From Actinomycetospora straminea (GTDB taxonomy: Bacteria > Actinomycetota > Actinomycetes > Mycobacteriales > Pseudonocardiaceae), in the NCBI RefSeq assembly GCF_028737255.1, contig NZ_JAQZAN010000011.1, positions 148,093 through 212,092 on the forward strand: a stretch of 64,000 nt of DNA, written 5' to 3'. The position numbers were made by a program, and so were the translations under genes. The first letter of the stretch is position 1. Each line of letters opens with the position of its first letter. Shown piece after piece: positions 15,518-24,167 of this stretch. The notes below the pieces were generated by a model. The model saw only the letters and a program-made list of their open reading frames with translations. It was not told where the DNA came from and ran no database searches.

Positions 15518-16027
15518 CTAGAGCTCGTCGTACGGCGCGGCGTAGCGGAAGGGGCCGCGGGGCGGGTCGTCGACGAGGGCGCGCGCCTGGAAGTACCGGC
15601 CCCACGCCGGGTCGGGCGCCTCGACGCCGAGCTCGCTCGCGGGGCGGAAGCCCGTGCGCGCGTAGAAGCCGGGCTCGCCGAGCAGCGCGACGAGCACCTC
15701 GTCGCGGGCCTCCGCCGCCCCGACGACGGCGTGCACCATCGCCGTCCCGACGCCCCGGCCCTGGTGGTCCGGACGGACGGCGATCGGGCCGAGGCCGAGG
15801 GCGGGGTGCTCGCCGACCCGGCCGCGGGTGGCGACGACGTGCCCGACCACCGCGTCGCCGACCACCGCCACCAGCGAGAACGCCGGGAGCCAGCCCGCGT
15901 CCGCGCGGAGCCGGTCGAGCAGGCCGACCTCGACGGGCTCCGCGGCGCCGTCGGGGACGGGGAAGGCGGCGGCGACCACCGCCCGCACCGCCGGGACGTC
16001 GCCGGGGCGTTCGCGTCGGACGAGCAC
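15518..16027 (-). CDS. GNAT-family N-acetyltransferase
   Basis: 169 residues from GTG 16027. Acetyl-CoA motif A is plain: LGLGPIAVRPDHQGRGVGTAMV near residues 85-105, with the Q-x-x-G-x-G loop. LGEPGFYARTGFRPA matches the GNAT group often annotated as YhbS-like. The substrate is unknown. The frame runs further upstream through the tRNA gene, so an earlier start is excluded. It is the last gene before the tRNA-Gly on this strand. Confidence 0.85.
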   Translation of the reverse strand: MLVRRERPGDVPAVRAVVAAAFPVPDGAAEPVEVGLLDRLRADAGWLPAFSLVAVVGDAVVGHVVATRGRVGEHPALGLGPIAVRPDHQGRGVGTAMVHAVVGAAEARDEVLVALLGEPGFYARTGFRPASELGVEAPDPAWGRYFQARALVDDPPRGPFRYAAPYDEL

Positions 16028-16144
16028 GGGCGCAGCGTGGGGCCGGTGGACACCGAGCGGCAAGGGGTTTCGCGGTCGCCGCGAGACGACGACGGCCCGC
16101 CCTCGGTGATCGAGGAGCGGGCCGCTGACCTGCAGGAACGGGCG

Positions 16145-16218
16145 TGGAGCGAGTGACGGGAATCGAACCCGCGTTCTCAGCTTGGGAAGCTGATGTTCTA
16201 CCATTGAACTACACTCGC
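16145..16218 (-). tRNA. tRNA-Gly (anticodon CCC)
   Basis: Full cloverleaf on the minus strand. The acceptor stem is GCGAGTG/CACTCGC with discriminator T and an encoded CCA at 16147-16145. The D arm is GTTC...GAAC, the anticodon stem TCAGC/GCTGA, and the loop TTCCCAA puts CCC at 16186-16184. The T arm is GCGGG TTCGATT CCCGT. A TAGGCT -10 box (16238-16233) lies 14 nt upstream. No integrase or repeated 3' end (att-like) was noticed nearby. Confidence 0.95.
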
Positions 16219-16476
16219 GCGGTGCTCTGAGCAGCCTACACGCCGTCCCGGCGGTCGCGGGTGGGCCCGTTGCTCCGGCGCCCAGCGTGACTACACGCGT
16301 GTGGTTCACCGCCTCATCACGGTCAGGTCTCGGGTTGGACGCGACCCGATCGCACACAGCGTCACCACCGGTTGCGTCGTCGGGGTAGATCCACGACCCG
16401 GCCCTCCTGCTGGGCCTCGGCATCGTGTTGGCTGGTCAGCGACATGAGCACGGAGACCGGTGGGGGTGAGATCGCG

Positions 16477-17049
16477 ATGACTGCGCGTGAGCAGCAGGAG
16501 CGGTCGCTCCCCGAGATGTTCGTCATCGTCGCGTCCACCGAGGACGCCGACGCCCTCGCACCGCTCGCCGGCCGTGACCACGAGGTCGTCCCCGTCCTCG
16601 TCGCGACCGGACCGGACCCGATGGCCGTCGACGACGTCCTCGACGGGCTCGGGGCCCTGGCCGGGCGGGTGCTGCTGGTCGAGACGCCCGACGAGGGGCC
16701 GGTGCCGGAGACCGTCGCGCTGCTGCCGCGCCTCGACGCGCTCGTCGCCGACGACGTGCCCGCGGTGGTCCTCGTCCGCGGAGGGTCCCCGACGGCGCTC
16801 GCCGCCACCCAGGCGGCGGTGTGGCGCGGCGTCCCGGTGGTGGCGGTGCCCGTCAACGGGGACTCGGCGGTCGGCGCCGCGAACCAGGCGGCGATCGCCG
16901 CGCTGGTCGCCTCGCAGAGCCCGCGGGACGTCGACCCCGACCAGGTCCGTGCCGCGGCGGCCGCCCAGCGACTGGTGCGCGAGCGCCCGGGGCCCGGCGG
17001 GGGCTCCCGCGTCGTGCGCCTCGCGAACCACCGCACGTTGTCCGCCTGA
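16477..17049 (+). CDS. WecB-like domain protein (partial UDP-GlcNAc 2-epimerase fold)
   Basis: 190 residues. The central part, AVVLVRGGSPTALAATQAAVWRGVPVVAVPV, resembles the loop of non-hydrolysing UDP-N-acetylglucosamine 2-epimerases (DTTTALAAALAA). The protein is only half the family's length and lacks the second Rossmann-like domain and most catalytic residues. It could be a degenerate or specialised single-domain relative. ATG 16477 follows GGTGAG by 6 nt; an ATG at 16444 has no ribosome site. It stands alone upstream of the GGDEF gene, 151 nt away. Confidence 0.6.
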   Translation: MTAREQQERSLPEMFVIVASTEDADALAPLAGRDHEVVPVLVATGPDPMAVDDVLDGLGALAGRVLLVETPDEGPVPETVALLPRLDALVADDVPAVVLVRGGSPTALAATQAAVWRGVPVVAVPVNGDSAVGAANQAAIAALVASQSPRDVDPDQVRAAAAAQRLVRERPGPGGGSRVVRLANHRTLSA

Positions 17050-17080
17050 CGGTCACCCAGAGCGAGCGCAGGCGCCCACT

Positions 17081-17097
17081 TCATCACTCAGTGATGA
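17081..17097. promoter_or_regulatory. 17-bp palindrome upstream of the GGDEF gene
   Basis: TCATCACT-C-AGTGATGA, eight-base perfect arms, in an AT-richer patch 103 nt before the GGDEF gene. It could be an operator; it is too short to be a confident terminator for the gene ending at 17049. Confidence 0.5.
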
Positions 17098-17199
17098 GGA
17101 GGGCACGAAAAGTAGAAGGTGTTACCCACTCCCGGCTAACGTCATGCGTCGCACGGCTGATGGTCCTGGTGGACAGGCCGTGCGCCAGGAGGGCGGGGG

Positions 17200-18963
17200 T
17201 TGGTGAGGCGAGCACCGAGGCTGATTCACGAGGTCCAGAGGCTGGGCATCACGGTGTCGATCGCTGCCCTGGTCATCGTGCTCCTCGTCGTGTTCAGGCT
17301 CGTCTGGTCGGTCGCGGTGACCACGCCCGCGGACAACCGTCTGCAGAGCGGTCTCCTCGCGCTCGAGGACTCGCACCAGGCCATGCTCGACATGGACGCC
17401 TCGCTGCGCGGCTTCCTCGCGACGGGCGACCAGTTCTTCGCTGACGCGGCCACCGCGGCCGCGCCGCGCCTCGCCGCGGCCGACACGCAGATGGTCAACC
17501 TGCTCGAGGAGCCCCAGCTCCGCCAGGACGTGTTGGCCCTCCTCCTGGCCCAGCAGCGGTGGCGCACCGAGTGGGCCGACCAGGCGCGGCGCCTGCCGCC
17601 GCCCGGAGGGGCCGAGACCTTCCTCAAGCAGGGCACGGCGCTGTTCGACGACTACCGGGCCCGCAAGGACGCGACCCGCGTCGACGTCCTCGACGAGATC
17701 GAGACGGCCGACCGCAACGCCATCGCCGCCCAGTGGGTCGTCGGCGTCCTCATCGCCGCGGTCGGCGGGGTCACGCTCGTCGTCGCCCTGCGCGGGCGGC
17801 GACGGCTGCAGGACCACGTCGTCGCGCCCGTCGACGGCCTGCTCGCCTCGGTGCGCGGCATCGGGGAGGGACGCCTGGCCCCGCCGGAGCCGGTGAACGG
17901 CTCGGAGGAGCTCGTGGCCCTGCGCGACGGGCTCGCGGACATGACCGTCTCCCTGCGCCGCCAGCGCGAGGAGGCCGCGGCCCAGGCCGAGCGGCTGCAG
18001 GCCCAGACCGACCGGCTGCGGACCATCCTGATCATGGCTCGCGAGATCGCGGGCAGTCTCAACACCCGCTACGTCATCGACTCGACGGTCCAGGCGGCGG
18101 TCGCGGTCACCGACGGCAGGGTGCTGCTGTGGCTGCTCGAGGAGGACGGCAACGGCCTCGAGCTCGCCTACGACTCCGACCGCGGCGCCGTGTCGCCCCT
18201 GGAGACCCACTGCAACCTCGGGGTGGGCGTGGTCGGGCGGTCGGCGCGGTACGGCCAGATCTCGCGCGGCGACCCCGACACCGGCGAGGACGCGGCGGTG
18301 GCGGTGCCGCTGGTCGTCGGTGCGCGGGTCATCGGCATCCTCGAGTGCTACGACTCCCCGGACGGCGAGGTCGACGGCCAGGCGCTGTCCGCGGTCGAGA
18401 TGCTCGCGACCCTCTCCGGCTCGGCGATCGAGGCCAGCCGCCTGCACGCCGCCACCGAGCGCCTCTCGCAGTTCGACCCGCTCACGCAGCTCGCCAACCG
18501 GCGGCGGCTGGGCGCCGACCTCGACAGCGCCGTGGCCAACGCCAAGCGGCACTCCTCGCCGATGTCGGTGATCATGCTCGACCTCGACCACTTCAAGGAG
18601 CTCAACGACCGCTACGGCCACCAGCAGGGCGACGTCGTGCTCCAGGAGGTCGCGAGCACCCTGCGGATCGCGATGCGCGACGGCGAGACGGCGTACCGCT
18701 ACGGCGGCGAGGAGTTCGCCATCCTCGTCACCCGCGGCGGCCCCGACGACGCGGTGAAGCTGGCCGAGCGGCTGCGCAACCGCGTCGAGGAGGACTTCCG
18801 GCGCGGCGACAAGCAGCTGGTCACGGCGTCCTTCGGCGTCGCGGGCCTGCCCGAGCACGCCGGCGACGGCGAGGCCCTGCTCAGCGAGGCCGACCGGGCG
18901 CTCTACTCCGCCAAGAACGCCGGCCGCAACCGCGTGCACCGGGCCGGCGGGCTGGTCGACTGA
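17200..18963 (+). CDS. Membrane diguanylate cyclase (CHASE3-HAMP-GAF-GGDEF)
   Basis: 587 residues. TM1 lies at about 18-41, then a periplasmic helical region with the CHASE3-like LRGFLATGDQFF, TM2 at about 178-198, a HAMP linker, a coiled coil (residues 245-275), a GAF domain (about 275-420) and a GGDEF domain (about 430-582). The active site RYGGEEF near residue 505 is intact, so it should make cyclic di-GMP from two GTP. The inhibitory site upstream reads RDGE instead of RxxD. TTG 17200 or GTG 17203 follows AGGAGG; either start is possible. Stimulus unknown. Confidence 0.9.
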   Translation: MVRRAPRLIHEVQRLGITVSIAALVIVLLVVFRLVWSVAVTTPADNRLQSGLLALEDSHQAMLDMDASLRGFLATGDQFFADAATAAAPRLAAADTQMVNLLEEPQLRQDVLALLLAQQRWRTEWADQARRLPPPGGAETFLKQGTALFDDYRARKDATRVDVLDEIETADRNAIAAQWVVGVLIAAVGGVTLVVALRGRRRLQDHVVAPVDGLLASVRGIGEGRLAPPEPVNGSEELVALRDGLADMTVSLRRQREEAAAQAERLQAQTDRLRTILIMAREIAGSLNTRYVIDSTVQAAVAVTDGRVLLWLLEEDGNGLELAYDSDRGAVSPLETHCNLGVGVVGRSARYGQISRGDPDTGEDAAVAVPLVVGARVIGILECYDSPDGEVDGQALSAVEMLATLSGSAIEASRLHAATERLSQFDPLTQLANRRRLGADLDSAVANAKRHSSPMSVIMLDLDHFKELNDRYGHQQGDVVLQEVASTLRIAMRDGETAYRYGGEEFAILVTRGGPDDAVKLAERLRNRVEEDFRRGDKQLVTASFGVAGLPEHAGDGEALLSEADRALYSAKNAGRNRVHRAGGLVD

Positions 18964-18966
18964 CCG

Positions 18967-19554
18967 TCAGCGGCCGTCCTCGGGCAGCCCGCGACGGAAG
19001 TTGACGTACGAGCGCGACGGCGTCGGCCCCCGCTGGTCCTGGTAGCGCGACCCGTAGACCGGCGAGCCGTACGGGTGCTCGGCCGGCGACGACAGCCGGA
19101 ACAGGCACAGCTGCCCGACCTTCATCCCGGGCCAGAGCCGGATGGGCAGGTTCGCGACGTTCGACAGCTCGAGCGTCACGTGGCCCGAGAAGCCGGGGTC
19201 GATGAACCCGGCGGTGGAGTGGGTCAAGAGGCCCAATCGGCCCAAGCTCGATTTTCCTTCGAGGCGCCCGGCGACGTCGTCCGGCAGCGAGATGACCTCG
19301 TAGGTCGAGCCGAGCACGAACTCGCCCGGGTGCAGCACGAACGCCTCGTCGGGCGGCGGCTCGACCATGCGCGTCAGGTCGTCCTGCTGCAGCGAGGGGT
19401 CGATGTGCGTGTAGGCGTGGTTGTTGAACGTGCGGAAGTGCCGGTCGAGGCGCAGGTCGACGCTCGAGGGCTGCAGCAGCGTCGCGTCGAACGGGTCCAG
19501 CCCGACGCGTCCGGCCGCGATCTCGGCGCGGATGTCGCCGTCGGAGAGCAGCAC
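18967..19554 (-). CDS. dcd: dCTP deaminase, probably bifunctional (dCTP to dUMP)
   Basis: 195 residues. Strong Dcd signatures: [44 protein letters not shown], and [25 protein letters not shown]. The sequence follows the Mycobacterium tuberculosis enzyme (Rv0321), known to be a bifunctional deaminase-dUTPase, almost throughout. It supplies dUMP for thymidylate synthesis and keeps dUTP low. GTG 19554 lies 6 nt after a TAGGGT box, so the mRNA is probably leaderless. It ends 3 nt from the converging GGDEF gene. Confidence 0.94.
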   Translation of the reverse strand: MLLSDGDIRAEIAAGRVGLDPFDATLLQPSSVDLRLDRHFRTFNNHAYTHIDPSLQQDDLTRMVEPPPDEAFVLHPGEFVLGSTYEVISLPDDVAGRLEGKSSLGRLGLLTHSTAGFIDPGFSGHVTLELSNVANLPIRLWPGMKVGQLCLFRLSSPAEHPYGSPVYGSRYQDQRGPTPSRSYVNFRRGLPEDGR

Positions 19555-19560
19555 GGTCGG

Positions 19561-19566
19561 ACCCTA
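19561..19566 (-). promoter_or_regulatory. Predicted -10 box, dcd
   Basis: TAGGGT on the minus strand, 6 nt before GTG 19554; leaderless geometry. Confidence 0.5.
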
Positions 19567-19600
19567 TCGGTCACCGGGTCGGCGGCGTCGCGAGCGCGGA

Positions 19601-19642
19601 GTTCGTCCGCGTAGAAGCAGCGAACCGCCCGTTCGCTGCGAC
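19601..19642. repeat. Dispersed hairpin repeat, copy C1
   Basis: Begins gttcgtccgcgtagaagcag and ends cgttcgctgcgac. It has a perfect inner stem GCAGCGAAC/GTTCGCTGC (19617-19625, 19631-19639). It matches copy B at 11341 and, reversed, copy A at 10472. Confidence 0.78.
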
Positions 19643-19651
19643 CCCGGGGCC

Positions 19652-19702
19652 ACGAACGGCGCTGTCGCTGCCTGCGATGCAGCGACGGCGCCGTCCGTTC
19701 GT
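19652..19702. repeat. Hairpin repeat, copy C2
   Basis: Arms ACGAACGG..CGCTGTCGCTGC (19652-19671) and its near-complement (19679-19702), with a 4-nt bulge and a 7-nt loop. The outer arm is like the hairpin at 41336 (GAACGGCGCT). It lies 10 nt beyond the stop of the Fe-S reductase gene, so it may terminate the transcript. Confidence 0.65.
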
Positions 19703-19712
19703 CTCGGGGAGG

Positions 19713-22211
19713 TCAGTTCTCCGTCGACGGGTTCTGGACGTTGGCCGAGGTGGCCGCGGTCCCGGGGTCCGAGTCACCGACACCGTCGGTCTCGGCGCCC
19801 TCGGTCGGCTGCCCGCGCTTGACGGCCGCGAGCAGCATCTGCGAGACGTCCATGACCTCGGTGCCGACGGCCTTGGCCTCGCTCTGGCGCTCGGTGAGAC
19901 CGTCGGTGAGCATCACGCGGCAGAACGGGCAGCCGGTGGCGATCGTGTCGGTCTCGGTGGAGATGGCCTCGTCGACGCGCTCCATGTTGATGCGCTTGCC
20001 GATGTGCTCCTCCATCCACATCCGCGCACCGCCGGCGCCGCAGCACAGCGCCCGGTCGGCGTGGCGGGGCATCTCCTTGAGCTCGGCGCCCGCCGCCTCG
20101 ACCAGCTCGCGCGGCGGCGTGTAGACCTCGTTGTGCCGGCCCAGGTAACACGGGTCGTGGTAGGTCACGGTCTTGCGGCCGGTCCCGTTCCCGTTCGACG
20201 CGCCGTGCCCGTTGCTCGACCCCTCCGCGAGGGCCACCGCGGCCGGCGCGGCCTGGTCGCCGTCGTGGCCCGGCGTGCCGTGGCCGTTGGCGGGGATCAG
20301 CCCGCGCTCGGTGCCGTCGGAGTGCGGGCCGTGGTACTGCAGGCCCGTCGCCGGGTTGATGTCGAGCTTCGCGGTGGGCGCGGGCGAGGACTCCGGCGCC
20401 ACGGGCACGAGCTTCTTCTCGCGCACCAGCTGGTTGAGCAGCTGGGTGTGGTGGACGACCTCGTAGTGCCCGTCGAGCTGCGGGTACTCGCGCCCGAGGG
20501 TGTTCATGCAGTGCGGGCAGGTGGTGACGATCTTGCGCGTCCCCGGCTCGCGCCCCTCGAAGACGGCGTCGAGCATCTCCTTGGTCTGCATGGCCATCAT
20601 CTGGAAGAGGAACTCGTTGCCCGAGCGCCGCGCCGGGTCACCGGTGCAGCTCTCCTCCTTGCCGAGCACGACGTAGTCGACGCCCGCGATGTGCAACAGC
20701 TCCGCGGTGGCCCGCACCGTCTTCTTGGCGTTGTCGTCGAACGCGCCGGCGCAGCCGATGAAGAAGAGGTACTCGGTCTCGGGGCGCAGCTCGCCGTCGA
20801 ACTCGGGCACCTCGAAGGGCAGGTCCTTCGCCCAGTCCATGCGGGACGAGTTGTTCTGGCCCCAGGGGTTGCCCTTGTTCTCGAGGTTGCGGAACAGCAC
20901 CCCGAGCTCGGCCGGGAACTCCGACTCGATCATGACCTGGTTGCGGCGCATGTCGATGATGTGGTCGACGTGCTCGATGTCGACCGGGCACTGCTCGACG
21001 CAGGCGCCGCAGGTGGTGCAGCTCCACAGGACGTCGGGGTCGATGACGCCGAGCTGCTCGGCGGTGCCGACGAGCGGCCGCGAGGCCTGGACGTCGTCGC
21101 TCTTGCGGTACCGCTCGTAGCCGGACTCGGGCACGCCGTGGCCGTCGTGCACCGGCTCGCCCGGGTTGTTCGCGCCGGCCTGGGTGGCGGCGCCCTCCTC
21201 GGGCATGTCCTTGCCACCGATCATGTACGGCGCCTTCGCGAACATGTGGTCGCGCAGGTCCATGATCAGGAGCTTCGGCGAGAGCGGCTTGCCGGTGTTC
21301 CACGCCGGGCACTGGCTCTGGCAGCGACCGCACTCCGTGCAGGTCGCGAAGTCGAGCATGCCCTTCCAGGTGAAGTCCTCGATCTTGCCGCGACCGAAGG
21401 ACGCCTCCTCGGGCGGGTCCTCGAAGTCGATCGGCTTGCCCTCGTGCTCGATCGGCGGCACCGGGCCCAGGGCCTTCGGCAGGCGCTTGGCCGAGACGTT
21501 GATCGGCGCGATGAAGATGTGGAGGTGCTTCGAGTAGAGCACGACCACGAGGAAGATCAGCGCGACCGCGATGTGCAGCAGCAGGAAGATCGTCTCGAGG
21601 ACGAACAGGGTGCCGTACGACAGTCCCGAGAAGAGGTAGCCGACGCCGATCGAGGCCCAGGCGCCCGAGTCGTAGGGCAGGTTGCCCGCCGCCGACGCGG
21701 TGCCGCGGAAGGCGAAGAGCGTCCAGACGACGTTGAAGATGAGGAAGAGGATCAGCCAGGCGCCGCCGGTGTGGCTGCCGTAGAAGCGCGAGGTGCGCGC
21801 CTTGCGCTCCGGCGCCTGCTGCACGCGCATGATCGCGAAGGCGATGATCGAGATCAGCACCATGATCGCGATGAAGTCCTGCAGGAAGCCCAGGACCGAC
21901 CAGCGCCCGATCAGCGGGATGTGGAAGTCCTCGTCGAACAGGGCGCCGTAGGCCTCGATGTAGACCGTCAGCAGGATGATGAAGCCCCACATCGTGAAGA
22001 GGTGGGCGAGACCGGGGATGGACCAGCGCAGCAGCTTGCGCTGCCCGAAGACCTCGACGAACTGGGCGCGCACGCGCTGGCCCAGCCCTTCGGCGCGCTT
22101 CGCGTCGGGCTGGCCGGAGGCGATCAGGGAGTAGAGCCACCAGGCCCGGCGGGCCGACACGGCGACCACGACCAGGGTCAGGGCGAGCCCCAGGACCAAA
22201 CGGACGACCAC
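19713..22211 (-). CDS. Membrane Fe-S oxidoreductase (heterodisulfide-reductase-like, Rv0338c type)
   Basis: 832 residues. Five membrane helices in the first 260 residues resemble the NarI-like haem b anchor. Two 4Fe-4S motifs follow: CTECGRCQSQCP near 310 and CTTCGACVEQCP near 430. The C-terminus has two CCG domains with CPHCMNT, HDPCYLGRHN and LCCGAGGARMWME, which bind a further cluster. A Gly/Asn/His-rich linker of about 60 residues interrupts the CCG region. It should pass electrons between the quinone pool and an unknown soluble partner. GTG 22211 follows GGGGAGG by 7 nt. Essential in mycobacteria by reputation, which I cannot test here. Confidence 0.85.
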   Translation of the reverse strand: MVVRLVLGLALTLVVVAVSARRAWWLYSLIASGQPDAKRAEGLGQRVRAQFVEVFGQRKLLRWSIPGLAHLFTMWGFIILLTVYIEAYGALFDEDFHIPLIGRWSVLGFLQDFIAIMVLISIIAFAIMRVQQAPERKARTSRFYGSHTGGAWLILFLIFNVVWTLFAFRGTASAAGNLPYDSGAWASIGVGYLFSGLSYGTLFVLETIFLLLHIAVALIFLVVVLYSKHLHIFIAPINVSAKRLPKALGPVPPIEHEGKPIDFEDPPEEASFGRGKIEDFTWKGMLDFATCTECGRCQSQCPAWNTGKPLSPKLLIMDLRDHMFAKAPYMIGGKDMPEEGAATQAGANNPGEPVHDGHGVPESGYERYRKSDDVQASRPLVGTAEQLGVIDPDVLWSCTTCGACVEQCPVDIEHVDHIIDMRRNQVMIESEFPAELGVLFRNLENKGNPWGQNNSSRMDWAKDLPFEVPEFDGELRPETEYLFFIGCAGAFDDNAKKTVRATAELLHIAGVDYVVLGKEESCTGDPARRSGNEFLFQMMAMQTKEMLDAVFEGREPGTRKIVTTCPHCMNTLGREYPQLDGHYEVVHHTQLLNQLVREKKLVPVAPESSPAPTAKLDINPATGLQYHGPHSDGTERGLIPANGHGTPGHDGDQAAPAAVALAEGSSNGHGASNGNGTGRKTVTYHDPCYLGRHNEVYTPPRELVEAAGAELKEMPRHADRALCCGAGGARMWMEEHIGKRINMERVDEAISTETDTIATGCPFCRVMLTDGLTERQSEAKAVGTEVMDVSQMLLAAVKRGQPTEGAETDGVGDSDPGTAATSANVQNPSTEN

Positions 22212-22737
22212 GACGGGACCTCCCCGTGAGCCGGGCCGTGGTGGTGACCCGGTGAGACAACTGACGAGCGACTGACGGGCACTGAACGGGCACTGGACGG
22301 GCATCGGAGCGATGACGGCGTCGGCGGCACTGTAACGGCCGGTAGGGCCCCCGGCGCTGCGAGAGGTGAGAAGAGCTACTCACCGGTAACCGCGGTGGAC
22401 CTCCCCGTCGGTGCGCCGCGGCCACCGCATCGGGCGATGCTTTGCGAACGTGAACGCGGTCGCGCCACGCCGGAGCGTGATGTCCCGGCTCAGCGTGTGG
22501 ATCACGATAGGCTCGTCCGGACCAGGAGAGCGGGTCGTGGCCACCCGTGGGTCGCGGAGGGTTGACGATGTCGCAACGCCTGTGGGGGAGGGCGCGGAGA
22601 ACGGGTGCTCACGAGCCCCGGGGCGGTGCGACGTGCCGGTCGTCGGAGGTCTTTGATTCCCCCCGGGTGCCGTGTTTACTCGACCGGTCGAGATCAGGTC
22701 CCGGCACGATGACCAGCACGTTTGCGGAGGGATCGCC
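22212..22737. other. 526-bp divergent intergenic region
   Basis: No convincing gene. It lies between the Fe-S reductase (leftward) and the secretion-like operon (rightward), so it should hold both promoters. An imperfect-looking but exact pair GGTGAG/CTCACC (22365-22370, 22379-22384) forms a small stem. One open frame at 22411-22656 was judged a shadow: no ribosome site and no recognisable fold. Base composition is a little less GC-rich than the genes. Confidence 0.5.
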
Positions 22738-23004
22738 ATGACCGTCACGTTCCTCGGCGCCGACCTGGTCGCGCAGGCGCCGGGGACCGGCGGGCTCCAG
22801 GGGTGGATCCAGGACAACATCGTCCCGCTGATCCTCCTGGGCATCGCGATCATCATGCTGTGGATCGGCGGCCGCGGTGACAACGCCGGCGTCGCCCGTC
22901 GCAGCGTCGGCCTGATCATCGGGCTGATCGCCCTCGGCATCGCGCTCACACCTGGTGCGGGCGCCCGCGTGGGCGCGTTCTTCGCCCAGCTCATCACGGG
23001 GTGA
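22738..23004 (+). CDS. Small two-helix membrane protein, VirB2/TcpD-like position
   Basis: 88 residues from ATG 22738, preceded by GGAGG. Two hydrophobic helices lie at about 26-43 and 54-84, joined by a short loop GGRGDNAGVARR. Size and layout recall VirB2/TrbC pilins or TcpD, the small membrane proteins that head conjugation operons, but no family motif is certain. It overlaps the next gene (GTGA) and is the first of six coupled genes. Probably a membrane-channel or pilus subunit of the system. Function inferred from position only. Confidence 0.6.
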   Translation: MTVTFLGADLVAQAPGTGGLQGWIQDNIVPLILLGIAIIMLWIGGRGDNAGVARRSVGLIIGLIALGIALTPGAGARVGAFFAQLITG

Positions 23005-24167
23005 CGCGGGTGCACATCCGCACCGACGACGAGGTGTACCGCGTCGACGCCGTCTGGCTCGGCCCGCCCCGGGCGACGTTCCCGTGGCGTGCCCGCTACT
23101 CCGCGTACGGCGTCGGCCTCATCGTCATGGTCGTCGTGATGTTCGTGCAGCGGCGCCTCGGCATCGACCTCGGCTTCTTCTCCGTGGCGTGGGCGCTCCT
23201 GATCACCGTCGCGATCACGCGGTTCGTGTCGCGGCGGATCAACGACGAGCGCCCGCTGCTGGAGTGGCTGACGCTGTTCGTGCACGAGCTGCGCGGGCCC
23301 CGCGCCCAGCGGCGGCCCGTCGGCGGCGCGCTGACCACCGGCCACGTCGCCGTGCGCCGCGACCGGCCGAAGCTCACCGGGGCGCCGACGGCGATCGCCC
23401 TGCCGCGCGGGAGCGACCGGCCCGCCGCGCGGGTCGTCGGCCGCCCCGCGGAGGGTGACGACGCCTGGGGCCCGCCGCCGCGGGACGACGAGGCGCCGGC
23501 CGCGACCCCCGCCGCCACCCCGACCGCCACCGCCCCGGCTGCCACCGCCCCGGCCGCCACCGGCCCGGCCGCCACCGCCCCGGCCGCCACCCCTGACGAG
23601 GCGGAGGCGACCCCGGCGACCCCCGCCGCCCACCTCACGCCCGAGGTCGCCGACGTCCGGCCCTCCCACGCCCGCGCTCGACGCGGTGCCGGGTCGGGCG
23701 GGACCCCGGCCGAGCGACGCCGCCGCACCCGCCCCGGCCGCGCCGCCGGCGCCCGCGCCGACGCCGACTTCGGCCCGCCGTCGAGCGCCGACGTCGGCAC
23801 CCCGGCCACCCGGGCGCACCAGCCCGCTGCCCTGCCGCCCGTCCCGGACCCGCGCCCGGGCGACGACGCGATGGCCGCGTGGACCGGGTCGCGCGCCCGG
23901 CGCGACGCCGTCCCGGCCCATCGCGCGAACAGCCGCAAGCCCGACACCGAGACCGACCCCGACCGCACGCAGCGACGCCCCGCCCGCCCACGTCGTCGTC
24001 CCGGCTGGCCGATGTCGAACGAACCGGCGGGCTCGACGGGGCCCGCCGCGACCGACCAGCCGTTCGGGCCCGGCAGCCGGGCGCGTGGTGCCGGTGCTGC
24101 CGGACGTGCCGGTGCGCCCGGACGTGCCGACGAGGGCGGAGGGGGCGACGGTGCTGCGCCGCGGTAG
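23001..24167 (+). CDS. TcpE-like conjugation-system membrane protein with long disordered tail
   Basis: 388 residues. Residues 1-95 hold a short strand-rich start (VYRVDAVWLGPP), two hydrophobic helices (about 33-48 and 55-73) and a positively charged end. This resembles TcpE/PrgI-like components of Gram-positive conjugation systems. The other 290 residues are Ala/Pro/Thr/Arg-rich and look disordered, with AATAP repeats. GTG 23001 overlaps the upstream stop; GTG 23010 is possible. The tail overlaps the VirB4-like gene by 17 nt. It probably recruits the ATPase to the membrane. Confidence 0.55.
   Translation: MTRVHIRTDDEVYRVDAVWLGPPRATFPWRARYSAYGVGLIVMVVVMFVQRRLGIDLGFFSVAWALLITVAITRFVSRRINDERPLLEWLTLFVHELRGPRAQRRPVGGALTTGHVAVRRDRPKLTGAPTAIALPRGSDRPAARVVGRPAEGDDAWGPPPRDDEAPAATPAATPTATAPAATAPAATGPAATAPAATPDEAEATPATPAAHLTPEVADVRPSHARARRGAGSGGTPAERRRRTRPGRAAGARADADFGPPSSADVGTPATRAHQPAALPPVPDPRPGDDAMAAWTGSRARRDAVPAHRANSRKPDTETDPDRTQRRPARPRRRPGWPMSNEPAGSTGPAATDQPFGPGSRARGAGAAGRAGAPGRADEGGGGDGAAPR
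23523..23590. repeat. 15-bp tandem repeat coding AATAP
   Basis: About four units of gccaccgccccggcc type, encoding Ala-Ala-Thr-Ala-Pro, in the disordered tail of the TcpE-like protein. Confidence 0.75.

Noticed and set aside
16145..16330. tRNA-Gly as an integration site of a mobile element
   Set aside because: No integrase and no repeated tRNA 3' end noticed nearby. The secretion-like genes are 6.5 kb away and flanked by core genes.
22411..22656. Possible 81-residue gene in the 526-bp intergenic region
   Set aside because: No ribosome site and no fold or motif; third-position bias is weak. Treated as non-coding.
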